Shown here: positions 1 through 8,576 of the stretch, in pieces
How the letters are laid out: each line of letters begins with the position of its first letter
Numbering within the stretch: position 1 is the stretch's first letter
Origin: an uncultured Anaeromyxobacter sp.
Lineage (GTDB): Bacteria > Myxococcota > Myxococcia > Myxococcales > Anaeromyxobacteraceae
NCBI GenBank assembly: GCA_903904005.1
Contig: CAIVAR010000118.1
Coordinates: 1 to 53,780, forward strand
DNA: 53,780 nucleotides
Direction of reading: 5' to 3'
Notes under the pieces: model-generated
Databases searched by the model: none
What the model was told of the DNA's origin: nothing
Seen by the model: only the letters and a program-made list of their open reading frames with translations
Program-made: the position numbers and the translations under genes

Positions 1-192
1 GACCACGGTGGGGCGGGCGTCGCGGTAGAGCCGCTTCACCGCCTCCATGTCGACGAGGTCGTAGTCGCGGGAGCGCGGCACGACGATCTCCGTCGCACCC
101 CGGCGGCGCAGCACGTCCAGGACGTAGCCGCCCAGGAAACCCGCACCGCCTGTGACGACGACCCGCTCCGAAGGCCAGTGGATGGTGGGCAT
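1..192 (-). CDS. NAD-dependent epimerase, GDP-L-fucose synthase-like (partial)
   Basis: Only the first 64 codons lie in the window; the rest runs off the left edge. The start ATG is at 192-190. The protein opens with a short lead and a Rossmann dinucleotide-binding motif (VVVTGGAGFLGGYV) and continues with RDYDLVDMEAVKRLYRD, a pattern typical of GDP-L-fucose synthase (Fcl/WcaG), which epimerises and reduces GDP-4-keto-6-deoxymannose. It is divergent from the gmd homologue that begins at 255, and Gmd makes exactly the Fcl substrate, so the pairing supports the call. The YxxxK catalytic motif lies outside the window, so another extended SDR remains possible. Confidence 0.7.
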   Translation of the reverse strand, partial: MPTIHWPSERVVVTGGAGFLGGYVLDVLRRRGATEIVVPRSRDYDLVDMEAVKRLYRDARPTVV

Positions 193-254
193 CGGCGAGA
201 CATTAGCCCGGGAAAGTGGACCGCGAAAAGGAATCCGCGATACTTAAGACACCC
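193..254. promoter_or_regulatory. Divergent intergenic region fcl-like / gmd
   Basis: These 62 bases separate the divergent starts of the Fcl-like and Gmd-like genes and must hold promoters for both unless transcription starts inside the genes. The stretch around 228-250 is purine- and AT-rich relative to its surroundings, but I see no convincing -35/-10 pair. This is positional inference. Confidence 0.35.
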
Positions 255-1202
255 ATGCCGCGCGCCCTCGTCACCGGAATCGCCGGCCAGGACGGCTGGT
301 ACCTGTCGAAGCTCCTCCTTGGGAAGGGCTATGAGGTGGTGGGTTGTGGCCGACCCGGCACCCTTCTCGGGCCGCGGGGTGGGCCCCTCCGCGAACTGGG
401 CGTGAAGCTCGTGGAGATGGACCTGCTCGACCGCTACCAGACCCTGCGCGGCGTGGCCGAGGTGGCCCCCGACGAGGTCTACAACATGGCCGGCCACTCC
501 TTCGTTCCGCAGTCCTGGGACGACCCGGCCACGGCCATCCGCATCACCTCCTGGCCGGTGATCCACCTCATGGACGCAGTGCGCGAGGTCTCCCCGCACA
601 GCCGCTTCTACCAGTCGAGCACCTCCGAGATCTTCGGCCTCGCCACCACCTCTCCGCAGAACGAGGAGACGCCGGTCGCGCCGGCCAACCCGTACGCCGC
701 GGCCAAGGTCTTCGCCCACCAGCTCGTGGCCCTCTACCGGGCCCACTACGGCCTCTTCGCGTGCTCCGGCATCCTCTACAACCACGAGTCCCCACGCCGG
801 CCCCCCCAGTTCGTCACCGCCAAGGTCTGCCACGCCGCGAAGGCCATAAGCGCTGGGCGGCAGCGGGAGCTCTGGCTCGGCGACCTCGACGTGACCCGTG
901 ACTGGGGCTTCGCAGGCGACTCGGTCGACGCCATGTGGCGCATGCTGCAGCAGGCGAAACCGGCCGACTACATCATCGGCACCGGTGTCTCGCATACCGT
1001 TCGTGAACTGTGCGACCTGGCCTTCCGGCGCGTGGGGCTCGACTACCGGGAGCACGTGAAGCAGGACCCTGCCTTCATGCGCCCGGGCCAGCCCTCCCGC
1101 CTCGTCGCCGACCCGTCCCGGGCCCGCCGGGAGCTGGGGTGGCAGGCCACCACCGGATTCGAGGCGCTGGTGGCGATGATGGTGGACGGGGCGCCGGGGT
1201 AG
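255..1202 (+). CDS. gmd: GDP-mannose 4,6-dehydratase
   Basis: Extended SDR enzyme converting GDP-D-mannose to GDP-4-keto-6-deoxy-D-mannose, precursor of GDP-fucose, GDP-rhamnose or GDP-perosamine. The N-terminus has the Gmd-type nucleotide motif GIAGQDGWYL; further motifs are SSTSEIFG (active-site Ser/Glu), NPYAAAKVFAH (YxxxK) and YNHESPRRPP, the substrate-binding segment typical of Gmd. At 315 aa it is shorter than the usual 340-370 aa. An upstream in-frame GTG at 216 would add 13 residues, but the ATG at 255 puts MPRALVTG where family members begin, although no good Shine-Dalgarno precedes it. It is 18 bases upstream of rfbA on the same strand. Confidence 0.85.
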   Translation: MPRALVTGIAGQDGWYLSKLLLGKGYEVVGCGRPGTLLGPRGGPLRELGVKLVEMDLLDRYQTLRGVAEVAPDEVYNMAGHSFVPQSWDDPATAIRITSWPVIHLMDAVREVSPHSRFYQSSTSEIFGLATTSPQNEETPVAPANPYAAAKVFAHQLVALYRAHYGLFACSGILYNHESPRRPPQFVTAKVCHAAKAISAGRQRELWLGDLDVTRDWGFAGDSVDAMWRMLQQAKPADYIIGTGVSHTVRELCDLAFRRVGLDYREHVKQDPAFMRPGQPSRLVADPSRARRELGWQATTGFEALVAMMVDGAPG

Positions 1203-1220
1203 GGGGCAGAGTCACTACCC

Positions 1221-2108
1221 ATGCCTCCCAAGCGCAAGGGGATCATCCTGGCCGGCGGCTCGGGGACCCGTCTCTACCCGGCCACGCTGTCGGTCTCGAA
1301 GCAACTCCTCCCCGTCTACGACAAGCCGATGATCTACTACCCGTTGACGGCCCTCATGCTGGCCGGCATCCGGGAGATCCTGGTCATCTCCACGCCGCAG
1401 GACACCCCGCGCTTCGAGCAGCTCCTCGGCGACGGGAGCGCCTGGGGCATGCGCATCGCCTACTGCGTGCAGCCGAGCCCCGACGGGCTCGCCCAGGCCT
1501 TCCTCCTCGGGGCCGACTTCGTGCGCGGCGGTCCGTCTGCGCTGGTGCTCGGCGACAACATCTTCTTTGGCCACGACTTCCCGGAACTTCTCCACAAGGC
1601 CGATCGCAGGACGACCGGCGCCACCGTCTTCGCCTACGCGGTGACCGATCCCGAACGCTACGGGGTCGTCGAGTTCGACGCCAGGTTCCGGGCCGTGAGC
1701 CTGGAGGAGAAGCCCGCCAAGCCGAAGTCCCGTTACGCCGTCACCGGCCTCTACTTCTACGACGAGGCGGTGGTCGAGCACGCACGCGCCCTGAAGCCGT
1801 CCGCCCGCGGGGAGCTCGAGATCACCGACCTCAACCGCCGCTACCTGGAGGCCGGCAAGCTCGAGGTGGAGATCCTGCGCCGGGGCTACGCCTGGCTCGA
1901 CACCGGCACCCACGACTCGCTCCTCGACGCCGGTCAGTTCATCGCCACCATCGAGCGGCGCCAGGGGCTCAAGGTGGCCTGCCCCGAGGAGGTGGCCTGG
2001 CGGCAGAAGTGGATCGACGACGCCCAGCTGGAGCAGCGGGCCGCGGCGCTCGGCAAGTCCGGCTACGGCGCCTACCTCCGCGGGCTCCTCGATCACGGGG
2101 TGCTCTGA
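1221..2108 (+). CDS. rfbA: Glucose-1-phosphate thymidylyltransferase
   Basis: Makes dTDP-glucose from glucose-1-phosphate and dTTP, the first step of dTDP-L-rhamnose synthesis in the cytoplasm. The 295-aa protein is full length. It shows the nucleotidyltransferase signature [20 protein letters not shown] at residues about 11-30, DKPMIYYPL, and [10 protein letters not shown] with the metal-binding Asp. Its TGA stop overlaps the ATG of the next gene by one base (TGATG), suggesting translational coupling. It is the first gene of a compact rfbA-C-B-D operon. Confidence 0.96.
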   Translation: MPPKRKGIILAGGSGTRLYPATLSVSKQLLPVYDKPMIYYPLTALMLAGIREILVISTPQDTPRFEQLLGDGSAWGMRIAYCVQPSPDGLAQAFLLGADFVRGGPSALVLGDNIFFGHDFPELLHKADRRTTGATVFAYAVTDPERYGVVEFDARFRAVSLEEKPAKPKSRYAVTGLYFYDEAVVEHARALKPSARGELEITDLNRRYLEAGKLEVEILRRGYAWLDTGTHDSLLDAGQFIATIERRQGLKVACPEEVAWRQKWIDDAQLEQRAAALGKSGYGAYLRGLLDHGVL

Positions 2109-2674
2109 TGAAGGTCACGCCAACCAAGCTTCCCGAGGTGCTCATCATCGAGCCGAAGGTCTTCGGGGACTCCCGCGGGTTCTTCTTCGAGAGCTACAAC
2201 CAGCGCATCCTCGAGGAGGCGCTCGGACGTCCGATGGGCTTCGTCCAGGACAACCACAGCCGATCGGCGCGGGGCGTGCTCCGCGGCCTTCACTACCAGT
2301 TGCCTCGGGCCCAGGGGAAGCTGGTCCGGGTGGTCCATGGAGAGGTGTTCGACGTGGCCGTCGACATCCGCCGGGACTCGCCGTCGTTCGGCCAGTGGGA
2401 GGGGGGCGTTCTCTCGGCCGATAACAAGCGACAGCTCTGGATCCCCCCGGGATTCGCCCACGGATTCCTGGTCCTGTCCGAGGCGGCCGAGGTCCTCTAC
2501 AAGACCACCGACTACTGGCACCCCGAGCACGAGCAGTGCATCCGCTGGGACGATCCGACCATCGGCATCCCATGGCCGCTCGAGGGGGTCATGCCGCTCG
2601 TCTCGGCGAAGGACGCCGCGGGCAAGCCGCTCGCCGAGGCCCGGGTGTTCGCTCTCGAGGACATCTCGCGATGA
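2108..2674 (+). CDS. rfbC: dTDP-4-dehydrorhamnose 3,5-epimerase
   Basis: Cupin-fold epimerase acting on dTDP-4-keto-6-deoxyglucose to give dTDP-4-keto-L-rhamnose. The 188-aa length is standard. Diagnostic segments are FVQDNHSRSARGVLRGLHYQ (catalytic His near residue 60), the DVAVDIRRDSPSFGQW strand, WIPPGFAHGF and VLYKTTDYW with the conserved active-site Tyr. The start ATG overlaps the rfbA stop and the end overlaps the rfbB start (ATGA), so the order A-C-B-D is one translationally coupled unit. Confidence 0.96.
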   Translation: MKVTPTKLPEVLIIEPKVFGDSRGFFFESYNQRILEEALGRPMGFVQDNHSRSARGVLRGLHYQLPRAQGKLVRVVHGEVFDVAVDIRRDSPSFGQWEGGVLSADNKRQLWIPPGFAHGFLVLSEAAEVLYKTTDYWHPEHEQCIRWDDPTIGIPWPLEGVMPLVSAKDAAGKPLAEARVFALEDISR

Positions 2675-3684
2675 ACATCCTCCTCACCGGCGGCTCCGGA
2701 TTCATCGGCTCGAACCTGGTCCGGCTCATCCTGGCCGAGCGTCCCGGCTGGCGCGTGGTGAACCTCGACAAGCTCACCTACGCAGGCAACGCCGAGAACC
2801 TGGCCGACCTCTCGGGCAACTCCCGCTACCGGTTCGTCCGGGGCGACATCTGCAACGGGGAGCTGGTCGCCGACCTCTTCCGCAACGAGCGGTTCGACGC
2901 GGTGATGCACCTGGCGGCCGAGAGCCACGTGGACCGCTCCATCCTCGCCCCCTCCATCTTCATCGAGACCAACGTCCGGGGTACGCAGGTGCTGCTGGAG
3001 GCGGCCCGTGAGTTCGGGGTGAAGCGCTTCCTGCACGTCTCCACCGACGAGGTCTACGGGTCGCTCGGCCCCACCGGCCTCTTCACGGAGAGGACGCCCC
3101 TCGACCCCTCGTCGCCCTACTCGGCGTCGAAGGCCTCCTCGGACCTGCTGGCGCTGGCCTACTTCCACACCTTCAAGCTCCCGGTGGTGGTGACCCGCTG
3201 CTCCAACAACTACGGGCCCTACCAGTTTCCGGAGAAGCTCATCCCGCTCATGATCGCGAACGCCGTCCGCGACCTGCCCTTGCCGGTCTACGGCGACGGC
3301 ATGAACGTGCGCGACTGGATCCACGTGGAGGATCACGGCCGTGGCCTGCTGGCCGCGCTCGAGCTGGGCGAGCCCGGGCAGGTCTACAACTTCGGCGCCT
3401 CGTCGGAGCGTCACAATATCGACATCGTCAAGCTCGTCCTGAAGCTCGTGGGCAAGCCCGAGTCGCTCATCCAGTACGTGAAGGATCGGCTCGGCCATGA
3501 CAGGCGCTACGCCATCGATTCGACCAAGGCCCAGCAGAAGCTCGGATGGGCGCCGCGGCACATCTTCGAGGACGCGCTCGCCGCCACGGTGGAATGGTAC
3601 GTGGAGAACCGCCCCTGGTGGGAGCGGATCATCTCCGGCGAGTACTTGAAGTACTACGAGAAGCAGTACGGGGCGCGGAAGTGA
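2671..3684 (+). CDS. rfbB: dTDP-glucose 4,6-dehydratase
   Basis: NAD-dependent SDR converting dTDP-glucose to dTDP-4-keto-6-deoxyglucose. The 337-aa protein carries GGSGFIGSNLVR at the N-terminus, the active-site STDEVYG near residue 124, YSASK (YxxxK) near 150, and TRCSNNYGPYQFPEKLIP, all hallmarks of RmlB. The start ATG at 2671 overlaps the rfbC stop by four bases. The 3' end overlaps the GTG of rfbD by four bases (GTGA). Confidence 0.96.
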   Translation: MNILLTGGSGFIGSNLVRLILAERPGWRVVNLDKLTYAGNAENLADLSGNSRYRFVRGDICNGELVADLFRNERFDAVMHLAAESHVDRSILAPSIFIETNVRGTQVLLEAAREFGVKRFLHVSTDEVYGSLGPTGLFTERTPLDPSSPYSASKASSDLLALAYFHTFKLPVVVTRCSNNYGPYQFPEKLIPLMIANAVRDLPLPVYGDGMNVRDWIHVEDHGRGLLAALELGEPGQVYNFGASSERHNIDIVKLVLKLVGKPESLIQYVKDRLGHDRRYAIDSTKAQQKLGWAPRHIFEDALAATVEWYVENRPWWERIISGEYLKYYEKQYGARK

Positions 3685-4580
3685 AGGTCGCGGTCACCGG
3701 CGCGAACGGCATGCTGGGCGGCGAGGCCGTGGCTCAGCTGGCCGGAAAGCACGAGGTGCTCGCGCTCGGGTTCGGGCCGTGCCGGCTCCCCCCGGGATCG
3801 TTTCACTGGGTGGACGCCGACCTCGGCGACGGCGTCTCGGTGGAGAGGGCACTCCTCGACTTCGGCGCGCAGGCCGTCCTTCACGCCGGGGCGATGACCG
3901 ACGTGGACCGCTGCGAGCGGGAGCCGGACGCCGCGTGGCGCGCCAACGTCGGAGGCAGCCACCAGGTGGCCAGGGCCTGCCGCACGCTCGGTGCACGGCT
4001 CGTCGCCGTGAGCACCGACTACGTCTTCGACGGCACCGCCGGGCCGTACTCCGAGGACGACATCCCGAACCCCCGAGGTGTCTACGCCCGGTCCAAGCTC
4101 GCCGGGGAGTGGGTCGCCCTTTCCCTCGTTCCCGACTGCGCCGTGGCCCGGGTGGCGGTGGTCTACAGCGGCCGTCCCGGGGCCAAGAGCACGTTTGCGA
4201 CCCAGGTTGTGGAGAAGCTCTCGCGTGGAGAGCCGGTGAAGGCCTTCTCCGACCAGTTCGTCTCGACGACGCTCGCGGCGAACGGCGCAACCATGTGCCT
4301 GGAACTGCTGCTCGAAACCGGCTACCGGGGGGTACTGCACACCAGCGGGAATGGCGTCGTGGGCAGAGTGAGGTTTGCGGGAATGCTCGCGGCGATCTTC
4401 GGGATTGCAGGGGAGATCGTGCCCGTGAAGACGTCCGATGGGAACCTGCCGGCACCCCGGCCGCTTCGGGGAGGGCTCACCGTCGATCGGGCGGTGACCC
4501 TGCTGCGGAACCCGCCACTCAGCATCGACGAGTCACTGCGCCGATTTCGGGACGAGTGGGAATGGAGGCGCCGGCGGTGA
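3681..4580 (+). CDS. rfbD: dTDP-4-dehydrorhamnose reductase
   Basis: NADPH-dependent SDR that performs the last step to dTDP-L-rhamnose. The protein is 299 aa from a GTG start that overlaps the rfbB stop; a longer reading from 3546 would lie inside rfbB and is rejected. Motifs: VAVTGANGMLGGEA (nucleotide binding), STDYVFDGTAGPYSEDD, and VYARSKLAGE with the YxxxK pair. It closes the rhamnose operon and is followed by a 315-base gap. Confidence 0.95.
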   Translation: MKVAVTGANGMLGGEAVAQLAGKHEVLALGFGPCRLPPGSFHWVDADLGDGVSVERALLDFGAQAVLHAGAMTDVDRCEREPDAAWRANVGGSHQVARACRTLGARLVAVSTDYVFDGTAGPYSEDDIPNPRGVYARSKLAGEWVALSLVPDCAVARVAVVYSGRPGAKSTFATQVVEKLSRGEPVKAFSDQFVSTTLAANGATMCLELLLETGYRGVLHTSGNGVVGRVRFAGMLAAIFGIAGEIVPVKTSDGNLPAPRPLRGGLTVDRAVTLLRNPPLSIDESLRRFRDEWEWRRRR

Positions 4581-4895
4581 AGCCCCCCGCACTTTGCGAG
4601 GCCCAGCAGGCTAGTCCGGCTTGCAATTCACTCCGCTTCTTCGAATCCCCGTCGGTAGTGCAGGGGAGCAACGGCCGATGGCGCCTGGAGCGACCAGGCG
4701 TTTCTCCAACGGGTTGGCGAGTTGCTTGAGGGGAGAATGAAGGAGCGGGAAACGGGGCAGCGAGGCGCCGAGATGGCGCGGGACTGGAACTGAGACTCCC
4801 GCGCACGGCGCTGGAAACCGACACGCTGGGAGCAGACAGTGCTCGGTGACGATCGATGAGGTTTGTTCGTCAAGAAGGAGTTATGCTGCACGATC
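4581..4895. other. Intergenic gap between rhamnose and nonulosonate operons
   Basis: This 315-base stretch holds no ORF with coding character. It includes a short hairpin (listed separately) just downstream of rfbD and presumably the promoter of the following nonulosonate operon. I see no clear sigma-70 hexamer pair. An AAGGAG at 4875-4880 is the likely ribosome-binding site for the next gene. Confidence 0.5.
4682..4703 (+). terminator. Candidate weak terminator hairpin after rfbD
   Basis: A perfect 7-bp stem, CGCCTGG paired with CCAGGCG, encloses a 5-base loop and is followed by TTT. It lies about 100 bases after the rfbD stop. The T-tract is too short for a strong intrinsic terminator, so this is a tentative call. 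Confidence 0.35.
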
Positions 4896-5906
4896 GTGAA
4901 CTCAACCTCATCGGTCCTTATTACCGGCGGCACTGGCTCATTCGGCAAGGCGTTCGTGGGGCGCTTGCTTGAGGCTGAGCCTAGGAAATCAAGGCTGGTC
5001 GTCTTCTCCCGTGACGAACTGAAGCAATTCGAGATGTCGCAGGTTTGGTCGGAGGCCGAGCACCCTGGAATCCGCTACTTCCTTGGGGATGTTCGGGACC
5101 TGCCGCGCCTCTCCCGGGCCATGGAGGGCGTCGATACCGTAGTGCACGCCGCGGCGCTCAAGCAAGTCGTGGCCGCCGAGTACAATCCATTCGAGTTTGT
5201 GCAGACCAACGTTGTGGGTGCGAACAACATCGTGACGGCCGCGCTCGCGGCAGGGGTGCGCCGGGTAGTCGCGCTGTCCACCGACAAGGCCGCGGCACCC
5301 GTGAACCTCTACGGGGCGACGAAACTCTGCTCGGACAAGATCTTCGTCGCGGCGAACAACATCCGCGGCGCCAGGGACGTCAGGTTCTCCGTGGTGAGGT
5401 ACGGGAACGTTCTCGGGAGCAGGGGATCGGTGGTCCCATTCTTCCTCCAGAAGCGGGCGTCTGGCGTGCTGCCCATCACCCATCCCGAGATGACACGGTT
5501 CAACATCCTGCTCGAGGAAGGAGTGAGGATGGTTCTCTGGGCCCTTGCGAACATGCGAGGGGGTGAGATCTTCGTGCCCAAGATTCCCTCGTACCGAATC
5601 GTCGATCTCGCCCGCGCAATCGGGCCCGAATGCAGACAGGAGATCATTGGGATCCGTCCTGGCGAGAAGATCCACGAGGAGATGATAACCGTGGCGGACA
5701 GTCACAACACCGTGGATCTGGGTGATTACTACGCCATCCTGGCCAAGTCGGGTCGAGGACGTGACGAGTACTGCGCGCAGACGGGGGCACGGCCCGTGGA
5801 GCAGGGATTCGCATATAGCAGCGGGTCGAACAATATTTTCCTCGGAGTCGAGGAACTGGCCAGGATGATCCGAGCCCAGTTCCCTGACACGATGGCCACT
5901 TCGTGA
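4896..5906 (+). CDS. pseB: UDP-GlcNAc 4,6-dehydratase (inverting), PseB-like
   Basis: Soluble SDR expected to make UDP-4-keto-6-deoxy-L-AltNAc from UDP-GlcNAc, the first step toward pseudaminic-acid-type nonulosonates. From a GTG start at 4896 it is 336 aa, matching PseB. An upstream in-frame TTG at 4863 would place the AAGGAG at 4875 inside the gene, so GTG is preferred, although the 15-base spacing is long. Motifs: ITGGTGSFGKAFV, FSRDELKQFEM, LSTDKAAAPVNLYGATK with a real Tyr in YxxxK (unlike WbpM-type enzymes), VRYGNVLGSRGSVVPFF and IRPGEKIHEEM. The stop overlaps the pseF start. Confidence 0.9.
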   Translation: MNSTSSVLITGGTGSFGKAFVGRLLEAEPRKSRLVVFSRDELKQFEMSQVWSEAEHPGIRYFLGDVRDLPRLSRAMEGVDTVVHAAALKQVVAAEYNPFEFVQTNVVGANNIVTAALAAGVRRVVALSTDKAAAPVNLYGATKLCSDKIFVAANNIRGARDVRFSVVRYGNVLGSRGSVVPFFLQKRASGVLPITHPEMTRFNILLEEGVRMVLWALANMRGGEIFVPKIPSYRIVDLARAIGPECRQEIIGIRPGEKIHEEMITVADSHNTVDLGDYYAILAKSGRGRDEYCAQTGARPVEQGFAYSSGSNNIFLGVEELARMIRAQFPDTMATS

Positions 5907-6610
5907 GAGCAGCGATCATCCCCGCTCGGGGTGGGAGCAAGAGAATCCCGGGCAAAAACCTGAAAGCCTTCGCGGGCAAGCCGATCATCGCCTGGTCCAT
6001 CGGGGCTGCCGTACGGTCGGGCCTGTTCGACAGGGTCATCGTCAGCACCGACGACGCCGAGATCGCGCGAGTTGCCCGCGAGTGTGGAGCTGAGGTGCCC
6101 TTCGTCCGTCCGGCGGCACTTTCGGACGACCACGCGACCGCCTTCGAGGTCATCCGGCATGCCATCGGATGGTTGAGAGGCGAAGGGGGCTGCCTCGAGT
6201 ATGCGTGCGCCATCTACGCCACCGCGCCGTTCGTACAGGCAAGGTGGCTTCGGGAGTCGCTGAGGACGCTTGAGGCCACGGACAGGAGCTACATCTTCTC
6301 GGTGACGTCGTTTCCGTTTCCCATCCAGAGAGGAATCCGAATCAACTCCAGAGGGGAGGTCGAGGCACTCCACGCCGAGCACTTCCTCACCCGCTCCCAG
6401 GATCTGGAACCCGCTTTCCACGATGCGGGACAGTTCTACTGGGGTCGGCCACAGGCCTTCGTCGACGGCCTGATCCTTCACTCTCCGGCCGCCTTACCGT
6501 ACGTTCTCCCCCGCTACATGGTCCAGGACATCGACACCCCGGAGGACTGGAAGCGCGCAGAACTGATGTTTGAGGCGCTCAGGTCCAGCGGTGAACTGGA
6601 GGTCTCGTGA
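5903..6610 (+). CDS. pseF: CMP-nonulosonate cytidylyltransferase, PseF/NeuA-like
   Basis: Activates a nonulosonic acid with CTP to the CMP-sugar used by glycosyltransferases. The 235-aa protein starts with IPARGGSKRIPGKNLKAFAG, the classical CMP-sugar synthetase signature, followed by VIVSTDDAEIA and ATAPFVQARWL (CTP/metal site). GTG start overlaps the pseB stop (GTGA), and its own stop overlaps the next gene, so it is in a coupled operon. Length and the closing VQDIDTPEDWKRAELM are typical of PseF. The exact sugar cannot be read from sequence. Confidence 0.88.
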   Translation: MRAAIIPARGGSKRIPGKNLKAFAGKPIIAWSIGAAVRSGLFDRVIVSTDDAEIARVARECGAEVPFVRPAALSDDHATAFEVIRHAIGWLRGEGGCLEYACAIYATAPFVQARWLRESLRTLEATDRSYIFSVTSFPFPIQRGIRINSRGEVEALHAEHFLTRSQDLEPAFHDAGQFYWGRPQAFVDGLILHSPAALPYVLPRYMVQDIDTPEDWKRAELMFEALRSSGELEVS

Positions 6611-7515
6611 GGCCCGTGCTCATCGTCGGTGACAGTGGACTCCTTGGACAGGCGCTCGTGACTGTGGGCCGTTCCCGCGGCCTTCCGATCCGTGGCGCAT
6701 CTCGGCGCTCGAGGGACATCCTTCTCGACGCAGGGAACCCGGAGGCTCTCGCAAACGTTCTGGACGAGATCGGTCCAGGAATCGTCATCAACGCCTCCGG
6801 GCTCGTTGACATCAACCAGTGCCAGGTCGACCCTGCCATGGCGTGGATGCAGAACGCGAGAATGCCAGGCCTCCTCGCTGAGGAATGCTTCCGGCGCACG
6901 GTCCAACTGGTCCAGGTGTCCTCCGACCACTTTTTCGTCGGCGACGGCGATGCCCCTCACGACGAGGACTCCCCAGTCACCCTGGTGAACGAGTACGCGC
7001 GGAGCAAGTACGCGGGAGAACTCCTGGCCCTGAGGTGCCCCGGTACCCTGGTAATCCGGACCAACATCGTCGGATTCCGGGGCCGGCCGGCTTCACCCAC
7101 ATTCCTGGAGTGGCTGCTGGCGGCCCTGGAGTCTGGCGCCCCGGTCGATTTGTTTGACGACTTCTTCACTTCGAGCATCTCCACGGCGCAGTGTGCCAAT
7201 GCCCTCTACGAGTTGCTCGACAAGGGAGCCACTGGCCGCGTGAACCTGGCCGCCCGCGAAGGGGCGAGCAAGGCACGGTTCGCCGAGGAGATGGCCCGGG
7301 CCAGCGGCCTGTCCATGAAAAGCTGCCGTCTGAGGTCGGTCCGCTCGATTTCCGGCGCTCCAAGGGCAGAGAGCCTGGTGCTCGACGTGGGGCGAGCCGA
7401 GCGGGCTCTAGGGTTTCCGCTGCCCTCACTTGCCGAGGTCGTTGCCCAACTGGCCGAGGAGTATCGGGGCCGCCCCATCAACCCAGGAGCGAAGCCATGC
7501 GGCACGACCCCGTGA
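6607..7515 (+). CDS. RmlD-like SDR in the nonulosonate operon
   Basis: A 302-aa short-chain reductase of the RmlD substrate-binding family: LIVGDSGLLGQALV at the N-terminus, VSSDHFFVGDGDAP in the TDYVF position of RmlD, and NEYARSKYAGE with the YxxxK pair. The start is GTG, overlapping the pseF stop by four bases. Canonical pseudaminic acid synthesis has no RmlD step, and this gene sits where a pseG hydrolase might be expected, so it probably modifies an intermediate such as a 4-keto sugar. Family assignment is firm; the substrate is unknown. Confidence 0.75.
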   Translation: MRPVLIVGDSGLLGQALVTVGRSRGLPIRGASRRSRDILLDAGNPEALANVLDEIGPGIVINASGLVDINQCQVDPAMAWMQNARMPGLLAEECFRRTVQLVQVSSDHFFVGDGDAPHDEDSPVTLVNEYARSKYAGELLALRCPGTLVIRTNIVGFRGRPASPTFLEWLLAALESGAPVDLFDDFFTSSISTAQCANALYELLDKGATGRVNLAAREGASKARFAEEMARASGLSMKSCRLRSVRSISGAPRAESLVLDVGRAERALGFPLPSLAEVVAQLAEEYRGRPINPGAKPCGTTP

Positions 7516-8573
7516 TCCACTTGGGTACGAGGGAGATATCGATCTCCGCCCCTACCTACTTCATCGCGGACATCGCATCGAATCACGATGGTGATCTCGA
7601 GCGGGCGAAGTCGCTCATCCACGTCGCCAAGGAGGCTGGTGCGGATGCTGTGAAGTTCCAGCACTTCAAGGCGGAGAAGATCGTCAGCGATCGGGGGTTT
7701 CGCGACCTCGGCAGGCAGGCATCCCACCAGGCCAACTGGGAAAGGTCCGTGTTCGAGACTTACCGGCAGTACGAATGCAACCGGGAATGGAGCCATGCGC
7801 TCGTGGATACTGCGCGCAGCGCCGGCATCGACTTCCTGACGACCCCCTACGACGTGGAGGCCGTAGAGGCGCTCGACGAGCACCTTCCGGCCTACAAGGT
7901 GGGTTCGGGCGACATCACCTGGAGCGAGTTCCTTGCCTTCCTGGCCCAACGAGGCAAGCCCGTCTTCCTTGCCACGGGCGCCGCGTCCATGGCCGAGGTC
8001 GAGCGCGCGGTCGACGTCATCCTCAAGGTGAATCCACGCATCGTGATCATGCAGTGCAACACGAACTACGAGGGGTCCGCAGAGAATTTCCGGTTCGTGA
8101 ACCTCCGGGTGCTCTCCACGTATGCGACACGATACCCCGGAATGCTCCTGGGCCTTTCCGACCATACGCCCCGACACGCGGCCGTCCTTGGAGCCATTGC
8201 CCTGGGGGCTCGGGTGGTGGAGAAGCACCTGACGGATGACAACGGACGGAAGGGGCCAGATCATCCATTCTCGATGAACCCATCGAGTTGGCGGGAGATG
8301 ATTGAACGGTCTCGGGAGCTCGAGATGGCCCTGGGGGATGGATTGAAGCGGGTCGAGGCGAACGAGAAGGAGACGGCCGTCCTGCAGCAGCGGTGTCTCC
8401 GGCTCGTGGCCGACCTGCCAGAGGGTCACGTGCTCGAGTCCGGTGACCTGGAGGCCTTGAGGCCGGCCCCGGATGGCGCCGTGAAGCCATTCGACTTGGA
8501 AACGTTAGTGGGCCGCCGCCTCGTTCTCGCCTTCCCGCGGGGCCACGCCGTCAGGCCCGAAGACCTGGAGTGA
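7497..8573 (+). CDS. Nonulosonate synthase, PseI/NeuB family
   Basis: Condenses phosphoenolpyruvate with a 6-carbon amino sugar to form a nonulosonic acid. At 358 aa it has the TIM-barrel NeuB domain (FIADIASNHDGDLERAKSLI, GADAVKFQHFKAEKI, YKVGSGDITW, LSDHTPRHAA, VVEKHLTDD) and a C-terminal SAF domain from about residue 298 (RPAPDGAVKPFDLETLVGRRL, corresponding to the RPGxGI-P motif). The ATG at 7497 lies inside the end of the preceding gene (19-base overlap). The IADIASNHDGD opening differs from the IAEIGxNHNG of classical NeuB, suggesting a divergent subfamily. Confidence 0.88.
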   Translation: MRHDPVIHLGTREISISAPTYFIADIASNHDGDLERAKSLIHVAKEAGADAVKFQHFKAEKIVSDRGFRDLGRQASHQANWERSVFETYRQYECNREWSHALVDTARSAGIDFLTTPYDVEAVEALDEHLPAYKVGSGDITWSEFLAFLAQRGKPVFLATGAASMAEVERAVDVILKVNPRIVIMQCNTNYEGSAENFRFVNLRVLSTYATRYPGMLLGLSDHTPRHAAVLGAIALGARVVEKHLTDDNGRKGPDHPFSMNPSSWREMIERSRELEMALGDGLKRVEANEKETAVLQQRCLRLVADLPEGHVLESGDLEALRPAPDGAVKPFDLETLVGRRLVLAFPRGHAVRPEDLE

Positions 8574-8576
8574 CAC

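Noticed and set aside
36-1055. Minus-strand open frame over gmd
   Set aside because: Low-complexity antisense of the gmd homologue, with no family features; the true minus-strand gene is the Fcl-like partial in another frame up to 192.
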